This document shows, piece after piece, positions 31,201-42,590 of a DNA stretch of 52,500 nt; positions within the stretch are counted from its first letter, which is position 1; each line of letters opens with the position of its first letter. Position numbers and translations under genes: made by a program. The notes under the pieces were generated by a model that saw only the letters and a list, made by a program, of their open reading frames with translations, did not search any database and was not told where the DNA came from. Source of the stretch: Mesostigma viride (Eukaryota > Streptophyta > Mesostigmatophyceae > Mesostigmatales > Mesostigmataceae); NCBI GenBank assembly GCA_009746045.1, contig RPFO01001745.1:1-52500 (forward strand), given 5' to 3'.

Positions 31201-33523
31201 GTGTGAGATCATACGCCGTATAATACGGTATAATACGGTATAATACGTTATGCGCTGGTTTTTAGCGTATAATTTTTCATACGTAATACGTTTTAGCGCA
31301 TAATGACGCATAATGACGTATAATACCGTATAATGCCGTATTTTCCGCGGTTTTTTTACGTTTTGCGCGGCTAGGATGCCAGAACGACAGGGCAACGATT
31401 TGAAGCCACAGATTTCGTATCTCTACTAAGTACTGACCCGTCTGAACTTTCACAATTCGACGCGATCTTATTTTGAAATTGTGGTGCACAGTGCGCGCAC
31501 CGTGCGGAGGTGGCCATGGCGACGTGCGTTCCGTTAAAATATGGCTAATCCGGCGGGCGACAGGCAAAAAAATTAAGCCGATGGTTAAAAGTGATGTTCT
31601 ATTATGATGTTTCATAGCAAGATCTGCACTATTTGCAAATTCGCTGCCTTTGTTGGTACAGATTTGCACGGGGGTCTCATCCAACAATTTGGCCGCGATG
31701 AATAATCTAGCATGTGTGCCTGCGACGGTAGAACTCGATATTCGTGGGTTATTTTGATGCAGCAAGAGCCGTTTAGTAACGGACACCATGAAAATAACCT
31801 AAGCATCTTCGATCTGCAGCCATTTCCTGTCATTTCTAAAATGATTTCGTTCAGGCCTGCGCGATCCGCGGTTAATCCATCCATGGCTGGCTGGCTTTTC
31901 TTGCGCGCCTGGGTAGGAAATAATGCCGGCCGTGGTACGTTGATTTGCCGCATGTCACCGCCCAGTCTGTTTGCGCTCCTAAATGGTCTGGCTGCCGATT
32001 TTCCGCCTAAAACTGAGTTACAGCCGACACGTCGGCCCCTTCTCGGGGGAACAAATGCCGCGAAAACTATTGAGAATTAGGAAACGTTTAGCTGAGAAGA
32101 TCGAAAGTTTATAATTTTCCTCACAGCATGGTACTATGGTTTGCATACTTCTGACAAAGTTATAGAGGTGTTCTGGCCGGTCAAAGTACAAGGGGTCAGG
32201 GTACTTTTTCACGTACAACGTGCATTCCGGAAAACGACGACCTGGCCATGGCGGCTTGCGCCCACGCATGGCATTTACGTTTCCGTTCGAATTTTCTGAC
32301 CAAACTCAGGGAATTGATTTTATACGTCCTAAAGACGATACAGTCCAATTTTTGGTTCGCGGGAATGCCATTTGATAGGTGTCGGCAGCGTTCTTGCTGG
32401 AAAAAACTGCGATCAGGCCGGACGATAGAAACGTTGACAGCAATACCTTTCCGGCGTATTTTAAAGGATATATCGGTTTCTTTTTACTTTTTATGATGAT
32501 TTTTAGTCGTAAACGTGCAAGGGTGGCCAGAAATCGTCGAATCTAGCGACCATGCTGCACAACTTTGGTGTGCCGAAATGCGCCATTTTGCGGCCACCGA
32601 CTGGGCCAAGGTAATGCCAGCCATGCCAGGTAAAGCTGAGTTATCGTTTTCTTGTCGATGTTTGACGTTTATATATACGTTCTAGCTTGTGTAGCACATT
32701 CTTTTTGTATTATTCATGCTCTTTCTTGACCATGGCCTGGCCCCTTCCTAAAACACCATTCTTAGATGCTTCCCTCAGTCAGTTGACCTGCCATAGTGTG
32801 ATGGTGATAAGTTTTAGAGGCTGTATGGGTTTGAATACCTCCATATATGTTTGTTATACATTTCCCACACACATATTGCATGAGTGTGAGGCAGTTGGCT
32901 GGTCTCTGTGGCATCATCAACCATGTACCCGGTGAGTGGAAGCTTCCCATTGTCAGCATGTGCCACCAGGTGTGCTGGCCATCACCTGGCAGGCTATAGC
33001 AGCTTAGGCCTAGTTTATCCTTGCTAGGGCAAGCTGAAATAGGCTTAAAATCACTAGTTTGTTTGTGGCTGCCTCCTAGAATGCGTGCCTTGCGTAGGGT
33101 ATCCGTACCACGTTACCTACGTGCATGGACAAGGTGGCACCTGCACATAGGTGCCATGTAAGGGCAGTGTGATGATGCAGTTATGTTTCCCCATCATTGT
33201 GGAAGGGAAATGTATTGTGTGGCATGGTTGGGGGACATTTTTAGTAGGTATTAGTAGGTAGTATGCCCACCCCTACCCCCTTGGTTGCTTTTTACCAACG
33301 GTACCCCTATGGGCTGTACTGGGTGTAACTGCTGGTATACCCACCCAAATGATGACCCCAATGGCTCAAACTGTTCAGCAACTAATTGTTTATCATCCCT
33401 GAAGTGGTAGGTGCCTAGCTCTTACAACATAATTCAAAATGCACATTCTACCAAAAATGAAAACGCTCGTCTTGACCCCCCTGACTTTGACGGCAGTTAT
33501 ACATGGCCTACCCTGCATATATG

Positions 33524-33713
33524 TTAAAAATATAATTACTTACAGCAGAGTAAAATCACTCAAACCAAAGCAAACGCCCAGCTATAAACCTATATACAGA
33601 GCCATGTCAAAGCTCTATACTACGATAAGACCAATGGAAACGCCTAACGGGAGGAACCTAATAGCCCTGCTGCACCGCAAAATCAGCCCGCGTACGGCGG
33701 AGCATGATGTCTG
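33524..33713 (-). mobile_element. 5'-truncated LINE tail (minus)
   Basis: Contains only the last codons of the LINE reading frame and its 3' untranslated region, matching the 3' end of 36540-37919. It is flanked by CTGCATATATG on both sides. Confidence 0.7.
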
Positions 33714-33743
33714 CATATATGAGCATGATGCCTGCATATATGT

Positions 33744-33880
33744 AAGGCTCCCGTTAGGCGTTTCCATTGGTCTTATCGTAGTATAGAGCTTTGACATGGC
33801 TCTGTATATAGGTTTATAGCTGGGCGTTTGCTTTGGTTTGAGTGATTTCACTCTGCTGTAAGTTATTATATTTTTAATAT
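33744..33880 (+). mobile_element. 5'-truncated LINE tail (plus)
   Basis: 3' untranslated region only, beginning at CTCCCGTTAGGCG, in opposite orientation to the tail on its left. It is flanked by ATATATGTAAGG on both sides. Confidence 0.7.
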
Positions 33881-34400
33881 ATATGTAAGGTTGTGATATA
33901 CCAACCCGAAGGGCAACTCATGGACATGCTTGGCCCCCAAGGACAGCCATTGGATATGGGTGGGTTGGATGGCATCTGGTTTGCAAAATTGTGAAGTTAC
34001 AGCCGATGCATCGGCAGTATTTCTGCCCATTTAGGGGTTAATGAACCTGGCATGAAACTTTTTGCGCCGTTTCTGGGTTTTTCTTGCTATTTTGTTCTCC
34101 ACTTGTTGCAGTTGTGCTATCAGATTTTCCGCAGCTTTCAATGGTTTTCCTTACGCTGCGTATGCCATGCTTCCTAAAGCTACCCAGAATTGATCGGGCA
34201 GTTATCTGGCTTTGCTACGCTTCCTGTATGGAGGTTTTCACACGGTAGACATTCTATATTGCGTAGTCAAGGACCCTAGCTGCCTGGGAGCGGCATCACC
34301 GTTGCAAGGAGCTAGCTGGCGAGCTCATAGACGCCTGTCATGCTCTTCAGCCTGCTGGAAAACAAGGTTGTTGTATGGAAGGTGAGAATATGTGAGTTAC

Positions 34401-35429
34401 TTATCACATCCCCACCTGTTTAGCCTCCGTGGTCCCCCAACGGGGACACGAGATTAATTAAGGGGATGGGACATATCTAAAGTGCACTTTTCTGGAAAAC
34501 AGACCTGTGCATGGGATAAAAATCCAGTTATGCTTCCAAACCATAAATATGTGAAAAAAAAATTTTTCCAGCCACTTGGGGGTGGTACTACCCCCCAGCA
34601 TGACCCAGTTATGAGCTAAAAATAGAAAAAGACGCTATTTTTGGCCGATTTTTCCTAGGAGACTGGGCAAACCAAAAGTGACCAAACCACATATTTTCCT
34701 AAAATCCCCACCCTTGCAAATAAATCTGGCTACTCAGGACCACAAAATAAGCACGTTTAGATTATTTATAGGGTTTAGCCCAAAACACGTTTTTTTTTGT
34801 CCTAAAAAAATAAATCAAATAGTAGACACATGCAAAAATTCCAGTGATGATATTTATACTAGGCCTAGGGTGGGAATTTCACTCTCACAAAGTTTGAGCT
34901 CATTCTGAGCACGTTTACTCATGTTATTAGTGTAAACGTGCAAAAAAAAAATGACAGAAAATCCCGCTTATGAGCACAAACACCAGACCTATTACACCCT
35001 AGCCCACCACCAACTGGGCCAAACCAAGTCAAATTAATTCATTTATGATGTTAAAAAGCTTGCCACAAAATCCCAGGTCATTCTGAGCTAGTTTGCCCTT
35101 AGTACATCATGTTATAGCTGCCACCCTGCATGCTTGGTACACTGTGGCATGAGGGACACCATAAGCACATTCCTAAGCTTGCCCCCTGCAAATTGGGCAG
35201 AAGCACGTAAAGCAAATGCTAGATGCTTGAAGAAGACATCCACCGACTCTTAAATCATTACGCAAGCAGGCATGACCACTTGCGGGAATCACCTCATAGC
35301 TAATACCCAGTCATGATGCTAAAGGATAAAAGGGCCATCCTTTAATATTGTCATGATAAGCACCTGATCCTTATCATCTAGGAAGCCCCAGCAGCCATGT
35401 TTAATGGAAGCAAAACATATAGGAAGGAG
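34401..35429. other. A/T-rich centre between inverted arms, no gene
   Basis: No coding signal. The phrase GTCCCCCAACGGGGACACGAG with TTAATTAA (about 34431-34460) resembles the 3' end of the insertion at 40491-40829. Confidence 0.5.
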
Positions 35430-36340
35430 ATAACTATATCACACATGCTCACCTTCCCTACAACTTCACACCTTGTTTTCCAGCAGGCTGAAGAGCCAAG
35501 ACAAGCGTTTATGAGCTCGCCAGCTCCTTGCAACGTTGATGCCGCTCCCAGGTGGCTAGGGTCCTTGACTACGCAATATACAATGTCAACCATATGAAAA
35601 ACTCCATAAAACAAAGTGTAGCAGAGCCGCAAAACTGCCCGATCAACTCTTGCTAGCTTTAAGAAGCATGGCATACGCAGCATAAGGCAAAACATTGAAA
35701 CCTGCGGAAAATCAGATAGCGCAACTGCAACAAGTTGCGAACAAAATAGCAAGAACACCCGGAATCGGCGCCAAAGCTTCATGCCAGGAACATTTAGAGC
35801 GCAAACAGACTGGGCGGTGACATGCGGCAAATGAACGTACCACGGCCGGCTTTATTTCCTACCCAGGCGCGCGAGACAGCCAGCCAGCCATGGATGGCTT
35901 GACCGCGGATCGCGCAGGCCTGAACGATATCATTTCAGAAATGACGGGAAATGGCCGCAGATCGAAGCCGCTTAGGATGTTTTCACGGTTTCCATTACTT
36001 AACGCTTCTTCCTGCATCAATATAACCCACAAATCTTAAATTCTACCGTCGCAGGCACGCATTCTAAATTAATATATGCGGCCAGATTTTCGGATTAGAC
36101 CCCCGTGCAAATCTGGATTAAGAAAGGCACCGACATTTCAAATTGTGCATATCTGGCTATGAAACATCATACTAGTACATCGTTTAAAACCACCGGCGTA
36201 CATTTTTCGCTTGTCGCCAGGCCGATTAGGCAAATTTTTACGAAACGCACGTCGCCATGGCCACCTCCGCACGAGGTGGGCGCATTGTGCACCACAATTT
36301 CACGGTCCGGGGGTACCGGCGCGAATTTTTTGGCGCCAAA
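35430..36340. repeat. Right inverted arm
   Basis: Uninterrupted counterpart of 31440-34400, in opposite orientation. Minus-strand frames here are not supported. Immediately right of it (36362-36402) lies a run of TTAATTAA repeats. Confidence 0.6.
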
Positions 36341-36539
36341 AAATTCCGATATGTCCCGTCCCCTTAATATTAATTAATTAATTCAGTTAATTAATTAATT
36401 AATGCACACCACGAGTCACACACCTGTAGTCACATGCAGCTCAGTATATTCACATAGCATCGCACCATGCAAACATACTACATGCATTAATTGTATACTA
36501 CTGTAGTATTTGCGTGCATGCACAGCCACATATATATTA

Positions 36540-37919
36540 AAAATATAATTACTTACAGCAGAGTGAAATCACTCAAACCAAAGCAAACGCCCAGCTATAA
36601 ACCTATATACAGAGCCATGTCAAAGCTCTATACTACGATAAGACCAATGGAAACGCCTAACGGGAGGAACCTAATAGCCCTGCTGCACCGCAAAATCAGC
36701 CCGCGTACGGCGGAGCATGATGTCAGCCATGGCCCGAGTCAGCGCCACCGACAAGCGCTGACGCCAATATGACGTCCAGGTCCGCGCCGACCATGGGGCC
36801 CGCTGGCCCTCCAGGTCCAGCCGGTCCTCCCGGAGCCGGCAACACTCCTTGAAGAAGGCGGAGGTCAGGGGCCCCATGGCCCCAAACTCCTCCAGGACAA
36901 AGGGCACCACACGATGGTGCCCGACGTCGCCGTAGGCCAGGAGCTTGGCCCGCTCCGCCCGGTCCGCCGTGTAACCTGCCGTGAGGGAGGCCCCAGCCAC
37001 GTGGCTAAGAGCCAAGGGCCGCGCCACCGAAACGTCAATAAGCAGATGCCGGCCACCCCCCTCAAAGTCCAGCACCACGATGTCAGGCCGGTGGTTGGGG
37101 GAATAGAAGGCAGCGCCATCCGCATCCTCGGACCGGATGTTCGCGTGGGGGAAAACCGACCGAATCATGGCGAGCACCACCGTCAGGAGGACAGTGTGCA
37201 AATACAAATACCAATTCTGATTCTGTTGGCCCCCATGCAGGCAAGGTAGTGAGTCCCCGTGGGATCCAGCGGCTGCCCACAGCTACCACAAGGCCGCCCG
37301 GCCGGAACAAGAGGCTGCGGGGCAAATAGCTGGTGCCGGAGCGCCACCGAGTAGTGGCTGGGAGCCAAGGCGAATGGGGGGGCCATGGGAAGAGCACGAA
37401 GGTACGCCGAGCCCACACTCCGCAAGGAAAGCGAGAACAGCCACGCACGTCCCTGGGCGTTGAGGTCCGCGAAAAGAGCAATCCAATCAGCCGTGTGCAG
37501 AATACCCGCGTAGGTTTTCTGGTGTTTATCGATGACGCGAGCAGGGAATGCGGCGGGAGATTGAACGGAGGCGACCGAGGGAGTGCCGCGAGGGAGGTGG
37601 CGCTGTACCGCCTGCTGAGCGGCACGGACGGGAGAACAGGCCTGCTGGATCTCAGCATAGGCCTCCTGGATGGCGGTGACGAAGGGCAAAGGGCTGCTGG
37701 GGTCCAGGAGGTCAGGCGCTGCCGTTGCCAAAAGGGGCAGGAGCCGGCAGCTTTCCGCCCACGACTGAGCGACGGAGCCCAAAAATGCTGCTGGGGCCAG
37801 CCGGGCGGCACGAGTCAGACCGCAGCCACCCATCCGTGCAGGCAGGGAGGCAATGCGAATAGCATGTGGCGGGAGGTCGGGGCCCGGGACCAGCTGCGCC
37901 AAGGCCGACTGGATGCGTG
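36540..37919 (-). pseudogene. 5'-truncated LINE: C-terminal part of a non-LTR reverse transcriptase
   Basis: Reading leftwards from 37919: RIASLPARMGGCGLTRAA, the conserved R-x-G-G-x-G-L segment of the region after the polymerase domain. A zinc-like segment follows (CGSCGQPLDPTGTHYLAC), then RPDIVVLDFEGG...LIDVSVARP and FVLEEFGAMGP, ending RTRADFAVQQGY and a stop. This succession is typical of the C-terminus of LINE ORF2 proteins. One frame change is needed near 37200. The catalytic YxDD region is absent, so the copy is dead. Flanking CAGCCACATATATATTA (36523 and 37920) looks like a target-site duplication from target-primed reverse transcription. Confidence 0.75.
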
Positions 37920-37938
37920 CAGCCACATATATATATTA

Positions 37939-38145
37939 ACTCGGGCCATGGCTGACATCATGCTCCGCCGTACGCGGGCTGATTTTGCGGTGCAGCAGGG
38001 CTATTAGGTTCCTCCCGTTAGGAGTTTCCATTGGTCTTATCGTAGTATAGAGATTTGACATGGCTCTGTATAGAGGTTTATAGCTGGGCGTTTGCTTTGG
38101 TTTGAGTGATTTCACTCTGCTGTAAGTAATTATATTATTAATATA
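37939..38145 (+). mobile_element. Second LINE tail, head-to-head with the first
   Basis: About 205 bp: the last codons of the LINE frame (MADIMLRRTRADFAVQQGY) and its 3' untranslated region, directly after the duplicated ATATATATATTA of the neighbouring copy. A few base differences separate it from that copy. Confidence 0.75.
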
Positions 38146-38149
38146 TATA

Positions 38150-38215
38150 TTAAAATATATAATTACTTGCATCAAAGTGAAGGCACCCAAGTAAACATAA
38201 CCAATATAAAGCCAC
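38150..38215 (-). mobile_element. Short diverged LINE tail
   Basis: About 65 bp resembling the extreme 3' end of the same LINE, followed by AGCCACATATATA, the same target word as at 36523 and 37920. Confidence 0.45.
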
Positions 38216-38532
38216 ATATATACACACATACACACAATTATGCATGCGCACGTTTACATTCTCAGTATTACATGCAATACATCGATCGTGTCCACAATGT
38301 CCACCGTATATAGAGTATAGCCGAGGGTAGGGCAACCTTGGATTATGTCCAAAACAGTGTTAAAAACATGTGGATTGATGGTGGGTGTCTTAAAATGTGT
38401 AAAATCAGAGTATTCTGAGTGTGTCCGTACGATAACGTATAATATCGTATTATACCGTATCATACCGTATTATACATTATACTCCACCGTGACCGTATAA
38501 CGCGTATAACGTACGATCTCACTCTGCAGTTA
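38216..38532. other. Right end of the TTAA-flanked element
   Basis: No gene. Repeated CGTATAATACCGTAT-like words (38410-38510) mirror those at 31205-31350 and lead to GATCTCAC at 38515. Confidence 0.45.
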
Positions 38533-38594
38533 TTAAGTTGGGTTGACCCCATGCAAGAAACCCTCGAACCCAACTTAAGGCGTGAATGCCTGTA

Positions 38595-39000
38595 CTATCG
38601 GGGCACTGTGACGTGGATGGTTGCATCGATCATCGGATACACCCGCTTGAGCTCACAACTTGGTGTGTCCTACTGTACAGTCGGGTACTGCAGCAATCAA
38701 TCTCACACCAAGTCAGTACACAGTCTGCAGCACTGTAGCCGCCTCGATGGAGTGGCATAGGGGTGAGAGCATGTTACCAGAGACTGCAGGGATACTTCCC
38801 GGATGTGCAGCGACTTGTCCCCCGAACTCCGCCTGGGAACCTAGCTCAGAGGCTGAAGGGCAGTAGGCTCCACGAGGGCTTTGCGTACGTACTGTAGGAG
38901 GATGCGGGTTAGTTGTATTCATCTGTCCAGAGGTGTGGGTGGGTGGGGGCGGCCGGGGGCGGGGGGCGGGGGCCGGGCGGGGGGCGGGGGGCGGGCCGGG
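38595..39000. other. Unique sequence ending in a G-quadruplex-prone tract
   Basis: No gene seen. From about 38933 the plus strand is almost pure G with single C interruptions (GGGGGCGG units), ending at the copia target site. Confidence 0.6.
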
Positions 39001-39005
39001 GGCGG

Positions 39006-39481
39006 AGTTAGTCTCCATGCTTTGCTGTAGACTAAGTCTCAAAGGCATTGTGAATACAACGTATGAATAAGCCTTGTAAACCTACGTTGGTATGTGAATA
39101 TAAATACCACGTGGGCTATGCAGATAGGAATGCTAGTCGAGTCGCATACGTTTCCCTATAGATAGGTACTTTGGGTACTGAGGTACGTGACAGATGTCAG
39201 TACCCAGTATACGTAGTGTCCTGTCATTGGACGGTACTAGAGTATCCTAGATAGGGACCGTACTGCAGCGTGCATTGATCTGTGATCACACGATGCAGTG
39301 ACTAGACTGCTACCTGTCATCGTGCGGCCTCGGGCCAACGGTCTGCACCCAACGGTCACTGGCGGCGCAGCCAGTGAGAGGAACGTTGATAAAGGGTAAA
39401 CCTATTTTCTAATGAACCAAGCATTCACTGCTCATTGCATTCACTGTGTTCTCAAGCAATATATCCCGTCGCAATCTAACT
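39006..39481 (+). repeat. 5' LTR
   Basis: 476 bp; begins AGTTAGTCTCC and ends CAATCTAACT. It should contain the promoter and transcript start. The gag ATG at 39500 lies only 18 bp beyond it, leaving little room for a conventional primer-binding site; I could not match one to a tRNA. Confidence 0.9.
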
Positions 39482-39499
39482 TGAATTTTATTTGCTACC

Positions 39500-40490
39500 A
39501 TGGCTATCACGAACAAGAATGTCGCTAAGAAGCTTACCTACAACGAGGATGATGATGGGCAGGATCGGCGGATGCCCAAAGACAACAACCAGAAGCCGGC
39601 TGGCGATGCGGCCATTTCCAAGAAAAAGAAAAAGAACAAAAAGACTCACAATGTTAGCCAGGACGAGGGGACGGCGGCTGCAAAGCCGACCAACCTACCC
39701 CCCTCCCCTGAGAAGCCGGAGGCCGAGACGGCTCCCCCCCGGGGGACCGGCTTACCCTCGACTCCGGCGGCTGCCCCAGCCGAAACCACGGCTGGAGCGG
39801 CCATGGCTGCGGAGCCCTCGGTGGTAAACCCCACTGAGGCTCCCCAGTTCGGCCCTCCGTTGCCAACTATTCGGGAGCTTATGCCCCGTCAGACGGCTTC
39901 GGTGGCGCCGGACGGGGCGATCACGTTTCGCCCCGCCACATCTGATATTCGTGTTCCCTTCGCTCAGGGACACAATCACATTGAGCTTCAGTTTGGGCGA
40001 CCATCGTCCCTTCTTCGCAAGAAGAAGGACATGGAAAGCATTAAGCTCGCACGGGTGGTGCGTAAACCCGTGGAGCCCATCGGAGGACAACCAATGTCCG
40101 ACGATGAGGTCTCCGACACTGCCAGTCTTCCCGATGGGGAGACTGAGATCACTCTTACCCCAGCGCTCCTGGCGGTCGAGCAGGCCGCGCTGGTGGCTAA
40201 TGAAGAACGCCGAGCGAGGCAGCGAGACCGGGAGGTCCGCCGAGAGGCGGCTTTTCGGCTCGCCGCTAAGCGGCAGGAATATGAGGAGGAGGCCGCCCGT
40301 CGTCTGGCCACCCACCAGGCGATGGCGGAGGCGTACCGCGAGGCCACTCAGCGGCTACGCGACCTCCTCAAAAATGCTGACTATCCGATGGAATATTCGG
40401 ATGGTCAAGACCTGGCCGAGCTTGCTCGGTCAGCACATTTTAAAGCAATGTCCTCCATAACCCAAGCCAGGGTCACGGAGGCCATCTTGG
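39500..40490 (+). pseudogene. Gag, N-terminal part (broken by insertion)
   Basis: Starts MAITNKNVAKKLTYN and aligns closely with the gag at 25576-28161 (from MPKDNNQKPAGDAA) up to VTEAIL at 40490. There a 339-bp insertion changes the protein and brings a stop at 40678. Features: poly-lysine N-terminus and charged helical middle. Confidence 0.75.
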
Positions 40491-40829
40491 ACCAAGCCAG
40501 GGTCACGGACGCCAACGCACGGTACACAACCAGCCATAGCCTTAGCCTAGTCCTAGTACAGCCATGCTACGCCCTGGCTATGTTCAGATTACTTGCCCAC
40601 GCTCCTTGCTATGATATGCTCACATGGGTCTTATTGCACCCACAGTTTGCCGGATCGTTAGCCTGTCCTTTTAGCTAGCCGCGCCCGATTGCAGCTGTGG
40701 CATGCCTTTGGCATGAAGGAGACTGGGGGTCTCTGCCCTTTCTCCTGTAGTGAACACACAGGGATTAAAAGCACTTCGGTGCTCCGTGACTCCCCAACGG
40801 GAGCACGAGTTTAATTAATTAATTAATTA
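40491..40829 (+). mobile_element. Short retroposon-like insertion with (TTAA)n tail
   Basis: Absent from the other gag copy. The flanking word ATCTTGG occurs at 40484-40490 and 40830-40836. The 3' end has a hairpin (GTGCTCCGT...ACGGGAGCAC) then a TTAATTAATTAA tail, like a microsatellite-tailed SINE or LINE end. A similar 3' end is at 34426-34460. The first 22 bp repeat the gag sequence just upstream of the target. Confidence 0.6.
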
Positions 40830-40831
40830 AT

Positions 40832-42384
40832 CTTGGCCAAGCATGGGGTGGTAGCTGAAGAAGCCCCCCCGCTGGAAACCACCAGCAAGAAACCCTCTCC
40901 TCCCCAACCCTCGCAGTACAAGGAGGGACTGCTGGCCCTGGGCCGAGGAAGGGCAAAGAGGCGGACTGTCCAGTCCGGCCTGCTATGATCATGGGAGACC
41001 CTCCCTGACATACCCGAGGATGAGGCTGCCTTTCAGGCAGCCCTCCGGGAGCATGAGGTACGCAAGGAGATGAAGCGTCTCATGCGGGAGGAGGCCAGGA
41101 GGAGAGCGGGGCAGACACCCCTGCCCGCCCCTCCACCGATGGGGCTGGACCCAGTGGGGTTACCCGGACCCCCCGGGCTCCCCCGGGCCACCACGACCCC
41201 CCTCCCCCTCCCCCACCACCCCAGGTTCGCCCTGTGGGTTGGGGCCCCCTCCCAACCAGGGGGGGTGGCCAGGACCCCAGGAGGCCCTGGGGGGAGGTGC
41301 AGAGGTGCCAGGCACCCAACAGGCCTGCTGAGGCCCCCCCAAGGAGCGGGGATGTCCTGGAACAGCTCGCCATTCTCCAGGCCAGCTGGCCTCGCTGCAA
41401 GACCAGCCGCAAACTGTCGAGGGCCTGCGCGCCCTGATGTCGCGGTATGAGCGGGGGACCATCAACCTGGACCCCACCCGCCTGCAACAAGCAACCGACG
41501 CTTCTTGAGGGCCAACCCCCCTCTCACAGGTGTGTTTAACCCTCATAAAAAGGAATCCAAAATCAATATTGCTGGCTTGCCTGAGGGTCACACTGTTGAA
41601 CAAGCTAAGCAATTTGTTTTGCTTTGGAGTATGGGATGGAAGGTCTTAACCTTAGACATCAGTTTAAGGCTCTCAGGGCCTCCTCCACATTCCATCAATC
41701 ATCTCCTGCAATCAGAGCATTGATTCAAACCTATCAGGAACGTACCCTGACACCTGAAGCAGCCATTGAACAGTGGCCTACCTTTATCACTGATCTGAAA
41801 CAGCTAGTGCTTACCAATAACCACATGGAAGCAGTAGAACGTTTCAACTGGCTTGCTGCATATAAGGTGAACAAGAATAACCTCTCTGGGGATGCAAAAA
41901 CATACAGGGTAATGATTGAGAAAGACCTTGAGCTTCTCAAGCTCCAACCAAGGTATCTCATCCACACCTGGCTAACAAAAGCTAATTTGCAACCTTCTGT
42001 CCTGGCTACCCTGCTTACAGGCCTCAAGTCCCTCTGGGACAACTTCAGAGCTGCCATGCTCTATATCGAGGAGGCAGTGGACCCCCTGGGTACTGGCAAC
42101 CCAGGCCCAGGACCCCAAGGTCCAGGGTGTCCAAGGCCACAAACGCAAGGGGCAGGCCAGCCAGGGGGGGCACCCAAGACCCACAAGTCCTCCCACCAAG
42201 GGGGCAGTGGCTCTCAGGGGCGTGGCAACACGTGGCACCGTGTGCCCCTGCATGGCAACCCCAACAACAACAACAACAACAACAACAACAGGTCCCAGCA
42301 GGGCAATAACAACAACAGGTCCCAACAGGGCCAAAACAACAACAACAACAGGTCCCAGCAGGGCCAGAACCGGTCCCAGCAGGG

Positions 42385-42415
<31 letters not shown>

Positions 42416-42436
42416 CACCTGGAACCCTGGCCATAA
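40832..42436 (+). pseudogene. Gag, middle and capsid/nucleocapsid part
   Basis: Continues the alignment with the other gag in several frames. Shifts occur in the proline-rich part near 41090-41500, then the stretch is open through the capsid-like domain (GLPEGHTVEQ at about 41575; FHQSSPAIRALIQTYQ), to asparagine-rich RSQQG repeats encoded by AAC codons (42255-42415). A zinc-knuckle start CLRCFQTGH follows at about 42440 but its last cysteine is lost to a frame change. Confidence 0.65.
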
Positions 42437-42590
42437 GGTGCCTGAGGTGCTTCCAGACGGGGCACGGACAACTGCCCCAACAACGACTCCCTGGCCAACG
42501 TGGATCTCTGCCCGGGCTGCTGGCACGCACGTCATCCCCTGGGACCTCCAGGCAGCCGTTGCAACAGGCTCGCTACCAAAAACAATGTGA

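Larger units (their letters stand above)
31990..34045. mobile_element. Unclassified repeat inserted in the left arm
   Basis: About 2 kb present in the left inverted arm but absent from the right one. Part of it (32100-32960) also matches 24360-25015 in inverse orientation, so it is a dispersed family. Near both junctions GTTACAGCCGA...TCGGC occurs (about 32021 and 33997). It holds two LINE tails (33524-33880). No gene. Confidence 0.5.
31440..34400. repeat. Left inverted arm, interrupted by a nested repeat
   Basis: Segments 31440-31990 and 34046-34400 together match the reverse complement of 36340-35430: the GCAGGCCTGAACG block, GCCGGCCGTGGTACG, GTCTGTTTGCGCTC and AGCAGGCTGAAGAGC words. The arm is split by about 2 kb of another repeat. 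Divergence between arms is moderate. Confidence 0.6.
31201..38532. mobile_element. Nested element flanked by TTAA
   Basis: TTAA at 31197-31200 and 38533-38536 flank the block, and joining them restores the pogo subterminal word CGCCTTAAGTTGGG seen elsewhere. Near both ends lie GTGAGATC and its complement (31203-31210, 38515-38522), followed by repeated GTATAATACG-like words (31205-31350; 38410-38520). TTAA duplication is typical of piggyBac, but the terminal bases are not symmetrical and no transposase remains, so the class is uncertain. Confidence 0.5.
29808..38592. mobile_element. Pogo/Tigger-like DNA transposon with nested insertions
   Basis: Inverted termini CAGGCATTCACGCCTTAAG at 29808 and its complement ending at 38592 are flanked by TA on both sides (29806-29807, 38593-38594), as for pogo/Tigger elements, whose termini commonly begin CAGG or CAGT. 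Subterminal direct repeats TTAAGTTGGG recur. Without the nested block 31201-38532 the element is only about 1.45 kb and non-autonomous; it retains a CENP-B/pogo-like helix-turn-helix fragment. Confidence 0.6.

Noticed and set aside
30971-31243. 90-codon plus-strand frame in the pogo-like element
   Set aside because: No recognisable domain and it runs into subterminal repeats; may be chance.
33439-33786. Open frames containing NIITYSRVKSLKPKQTP
   Set aside because: They are antisense to the LINE 3' untranslated region and recur only because the LINE tail does.
36671-38145. DNA transposon with 200-bp terminal inverted repeats
   Set aside because: The inverted repeats are the 3' ends of a LINE in two opposite insertions, including the end of its reading frame, so TIRs are not needed.
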